DNA of 8,010 nt from NCBI GenBank assembly GCA_023379555.1, contig JAMCQR010000052.1, positions 1 through 8,010 on the forward strand. The letters are read 5' to 3'. The stretch comes from Thermoplasmatota archaeon. GTDB taxonomy: Archaea > Thermoplasmatota > Thermoplasmata > Thermoplasmatales > GCA-001856825. The notes beneath the pieces are model-generated. The model was not told the DNA's origin. It worked only from the letters and a program-made list of their open reading frames with translations, and did no database searches. Positions 6,423-8,010 of this stretch are shown one piece after another; the stretch's first letter is position 1; the number at the start of each line of letters is the position of its first letter. Made by a program: the position numbers and the translations under genes.

Positions 6423-7196
6423 ATGGCAAAAGTCGGACTAATAGGCGGTTCGGTTACTGGAAAGTTACTAGAAAATGCCGAAGTCGTCAAACTCAACACC
6501 CCGTATGGAGAAATGTCTTCGCCGATAGAACTCGGAAAGATAGGGGGACAAGAGGTTGCAGTACTTTATAGGCACGGAAAGGAACACAAGATACCGCCGC
6601 ACAAAATAAACTTCAGGGCCAATATATATGGGCTTAAGGAAGTTGGAGTGGAAAGAATAATAGGAGTTTCTGCAGTTGGATCGCTTCAGAAAGATATCGA
6701 ACCGGGAGCGATTGCTCTGCCGGATCAGTTTTTTGATTACACCAAGGGTAGGGATTATACCTTTTTCGATGGACCGGAAGTTGTACACATCTCGATGGCA
6801 GATCCATTCTGTCCCGAGCTCTTGGATACATTCCACAAGAGTCTAATCGATCTAAGGATCAAGTCAAAGAAGGGTGGAACATATGTCTGCATTGAGGGCC
6901 CAAGGTTCTCCACAAGATCTGAGAGCAAGTTTTTCAGAGGGGTGGGGGACATCATAGGAATGACACTCGTGCCGGAGATCAACCTGGCAAGGGAGAAGGA
7001 GATGTGTTACTTGACACTTGCAACTGTGACGGACTATGACGTCTGGGCCGATATACCAGTAAATTCAAAGGAAGTAATTAGAGTTATGAAAGAAAACGAA
7101 GAAAATATAAAGAAAGTATTGACAAACGCTATACCAAGAATATCTGCAGGAAGAACTTGCAAATGTGGTCTTCACCTTAAGGAGGCCGGACTATGA
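6423..7196 (+). CDS. mtnP: S-methyl-5'-thioadenosine phosphorylase
   Basis: Phosphorolysis of 5'-methylthioadenosine to adenine and methylthioribose-1-phosphate, which salvages the by-product of polyamine synthesis and other SAM reactions; cytoplasmic. The 257 residues match the PNP/MTAP family. Seen: phosphate loop GGS at 8-10, RHGKEH at 50-55, SAVGSL at 83-88, EGPRFSTRSES at 158-168, IGMT at 178-181 with PE at 184-185, and TDYDVW at 203-208. The two Asp of TDYD are those that select adenine over 6-oxopurines in MTAPs, so a methylthioinosine-specific enzyme is less likely. The C-terminus has Cys246-Lys-Cys248, a CxC like the redox-active one of Sulfolobus MTAP II. The ATG at 6423 is required to keep the phosphate loop. 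The 3' end overlaps the ribonuclease gene by 4 nt. Two Cys pairs or disulfides beyond the CxC cannot be judged from sequence. Confidence 0.92.
   Translation: MAKVGLIGGSVTGKLLENAEVVKLNTPYGEMSSPIELGKIGGQEVAVLYRHGKEHKIPPHKINFRANIYGLKEVGVERIIGVSAVGSLQKDIEPGAIALPDQFFDYTKGRDYTFFDGPEVVHISMADPFCPELLDTFHKSLIDLRIKSKKGGTYVCIEGPRFSTRSESKFFRGVGDIIGMTLVPEINLAREKEMCYLTLATVTDYDVWADIPVNSKEVIRVMKENEENIKKVLTNAIPRISAGRTCKCGLHLKEAGL
7181..7185 (+). promoter_or_regulatory. Shine-Dalgarno sequence for the beta-CASP gene
   Basis: GGAGG (within AAGGAGG) lies 7 nt before the ATG at 7193, inside the mtnP 3' end. It decides the start and implies coupled translation. Confidence 0.8.
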
Positions 7197-8010
7197 AAGC
7201 TAGGTTTTTGGGAGGGGGAGACGAGGTTGGCAGATTGGGAATGGTCCTCTCGACTGACAGATACAAATTCCTCTTTGATTACGGAATGAATCCCACAAAA
7301 CCTCCAACTTTCCCGATGCTTGCACCAAAAGTAGATGGGGTATTCGTGACACATTCACACCTTGATCACGTAGGAATGTTACCTTGGCTGAACAAGAATG
7401 GAGGGGCCAATGTCTATGCAACACCGCCGACACTCTCGGTTGTACCCATTCTTCTCTACGACTCGGTCAAGATAGCAAACCTGGAAGGGAATAGTCTTCC
7501 CTTCGAAGAATTTGATGTAGATAGCATAATAGAAACATTCACGCCTCTGAACTATGGTGAGACGATGGAGTTCAAGGACCAGGACATTACTTCTCATTCT
7601 ACCGGTCACCTCGTAGGAAGCGCTATGTACCGCGTCCAGAATGAGAGCAGCATAGTTTTCACGGGCGATATCCAGAGCATAGACACCCACCTGACTTTCG
7701 GGATCAAACCGATCAGCACCGATGTGCTGGTCGTTGAAAGTACATATGCGGGCAAGGAGCATCCTCCAAGACCAAGCGTCGAAGAGAATTTCCTGTCCTC
7801 GATTCAGAAAGTGGTAGAGGGCGATGGAGTAGCTGTGGTGCCATCCTTCGCAATCGGCCGCTCTCAGGAGTTATTGATGGTTCTTGAAAACACAGACTAT
7901 GAAATTTGGATCGATGGAATGGGCAGGACTGTTTCCAATGTCCTACTCAGTTTCCCGAAGTACATAAAGAACTACCAAAGATACAAGAAAATGCTTAGGA
8001 GGGTAAGATT
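7193..8010 (+). CDS. Beta-CASP metallo-beta-lactamase ribonuclease, CPSF-like (3' partial)
   Basis: A zinc-dependent RNase of the CPSF73-like group (COG1236 type, probably archaeal CPSF2), expected to cut or trim RNA. 272 residues are visible before the window ends. Seen: the metallo-beta-lactamase core starting directly with FLGGGDEVGRLG, motif 2 HSHLDH at 54-59 (zinc ligands), His139 in the GHLVGS motif 3, Asp159 in FTGDIQ (motif 4), then the beta-CASP region with VVESTY (motif A acid) and SFAIGRSQE near 218-226. No N-terminal KH domains precede the core, which separates it from aCPSF1 (the archaeal termination factor); the RNase J group is a less likely alternative. The ATG overlaps the mtnP stop (ATGA) and has a strong SD. 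All catalytic residues due in this part are intact; the later histidine motifs B and C lie beyond the window. Confidence 0.88.
   Translation, partial: MKARFLGGGDEVGRLGMVLSTDRYKFLFDYGMNPTKPPTFPMLAPKVDGVFVTHSHLDHVGMLPWLNKNGGANVYATPPTLSVVPILLYDSVKIANLEGNSLPFEEFDVDSIIETFTPLNYGETMEFKDQDITSHSTGHLVGSAMYRVQNESSIVFTGDIQSIDTHLTFGIKPISTDVLVVESTYAGKEHPPRPSVEENFLSSIQKVVEGDGVAVVPSFAIGRSQELLMVLENTDYEIWIDGMGRTVSNVLLSFPKYIKNYQRYKKMLRRVR

Noticed and set aside
7200..7762. Minus-strand open frames inside the beta-CASP gene
   Set aside because: They are antisense to conserved catalytic motifs and have no supporting start signals.
1..8010. Search for CRISPR arrays, tRNA or rRNA genes, transposases and attachment sites
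   Set aside because: No regularly spaced repeats, cloverleaf, rRNA-like segment, transposase motif or terminal inverted repeats were recognised by eye.

Overview
The window is archaeal chromosome, most likely from a euryarchaeon of the Thermoplasmatota type; that placement is an inference. The support is an Sm-like archaeal protein, ribosomal protein L37e (found only in archaea and eukaryotes), a beta-CASP RNase of the CPSF type, an archaeal MTAP with a C-terminal CxC, and an indolepyruvate:ferredoxin oxidoreductase. TATA-like elements lie about 23-26 nt before the first genes of transcription units (a leaderless arrangement), while downstream genes carry Shine-Dalgarno sequences. No rRNA, tRNA, CRISPR array or insertion sequence was seen.

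Layout: (1) positions 1-3078, plus strand, hold a tightly coupled operon: iorA (5' end outside the window), iorB and a ketopantoate reductase (panE-like), with overlaps of 1 and 4 nt. (2) Positions 4844-3091, minus strand, hold lsm, rpl37e and purF. The 53-residue rpl37e gene is easily missed because it is short and its 3' end overlaps the purF start out of frame. panE and purF converge with only 12 nt between their stop codons. (3) Positions 4845-6422 are the looser, accessory-looking part: a leaderless promoter for lsm, a sparse intergenic stretch, a decayed multi-spanning membrane protein gene that resembles DUF973, and an orphan 168-residue protein with a hydrophobic middle and a possible PH-like fold. 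(4) Positions 6423-8010, plus strand, hold an MTA phosphorylase gene overlapping by 4 nt a beta-CASP ribonuclease gene that runs off the window.

How the genes work together: IorAB oxidises aromatic 2-oxoacids to acyl-CoA and reduced ferredoxin, and the co-translated reductase would make pantoate for CoA. The minus-strand operon joins RNA chaperoning and translation with the first step of purine synthesis. MTAP salvages adenine from methylthioadenosine, and its partner gene encodes an RNA-processing nuclease. I did not find a convincing new system. The most notable items are the concealed rpl37e/purF overlap, the out-of-frame purF propeptide, the decayed membrane gene and the orphan PH-like protein.
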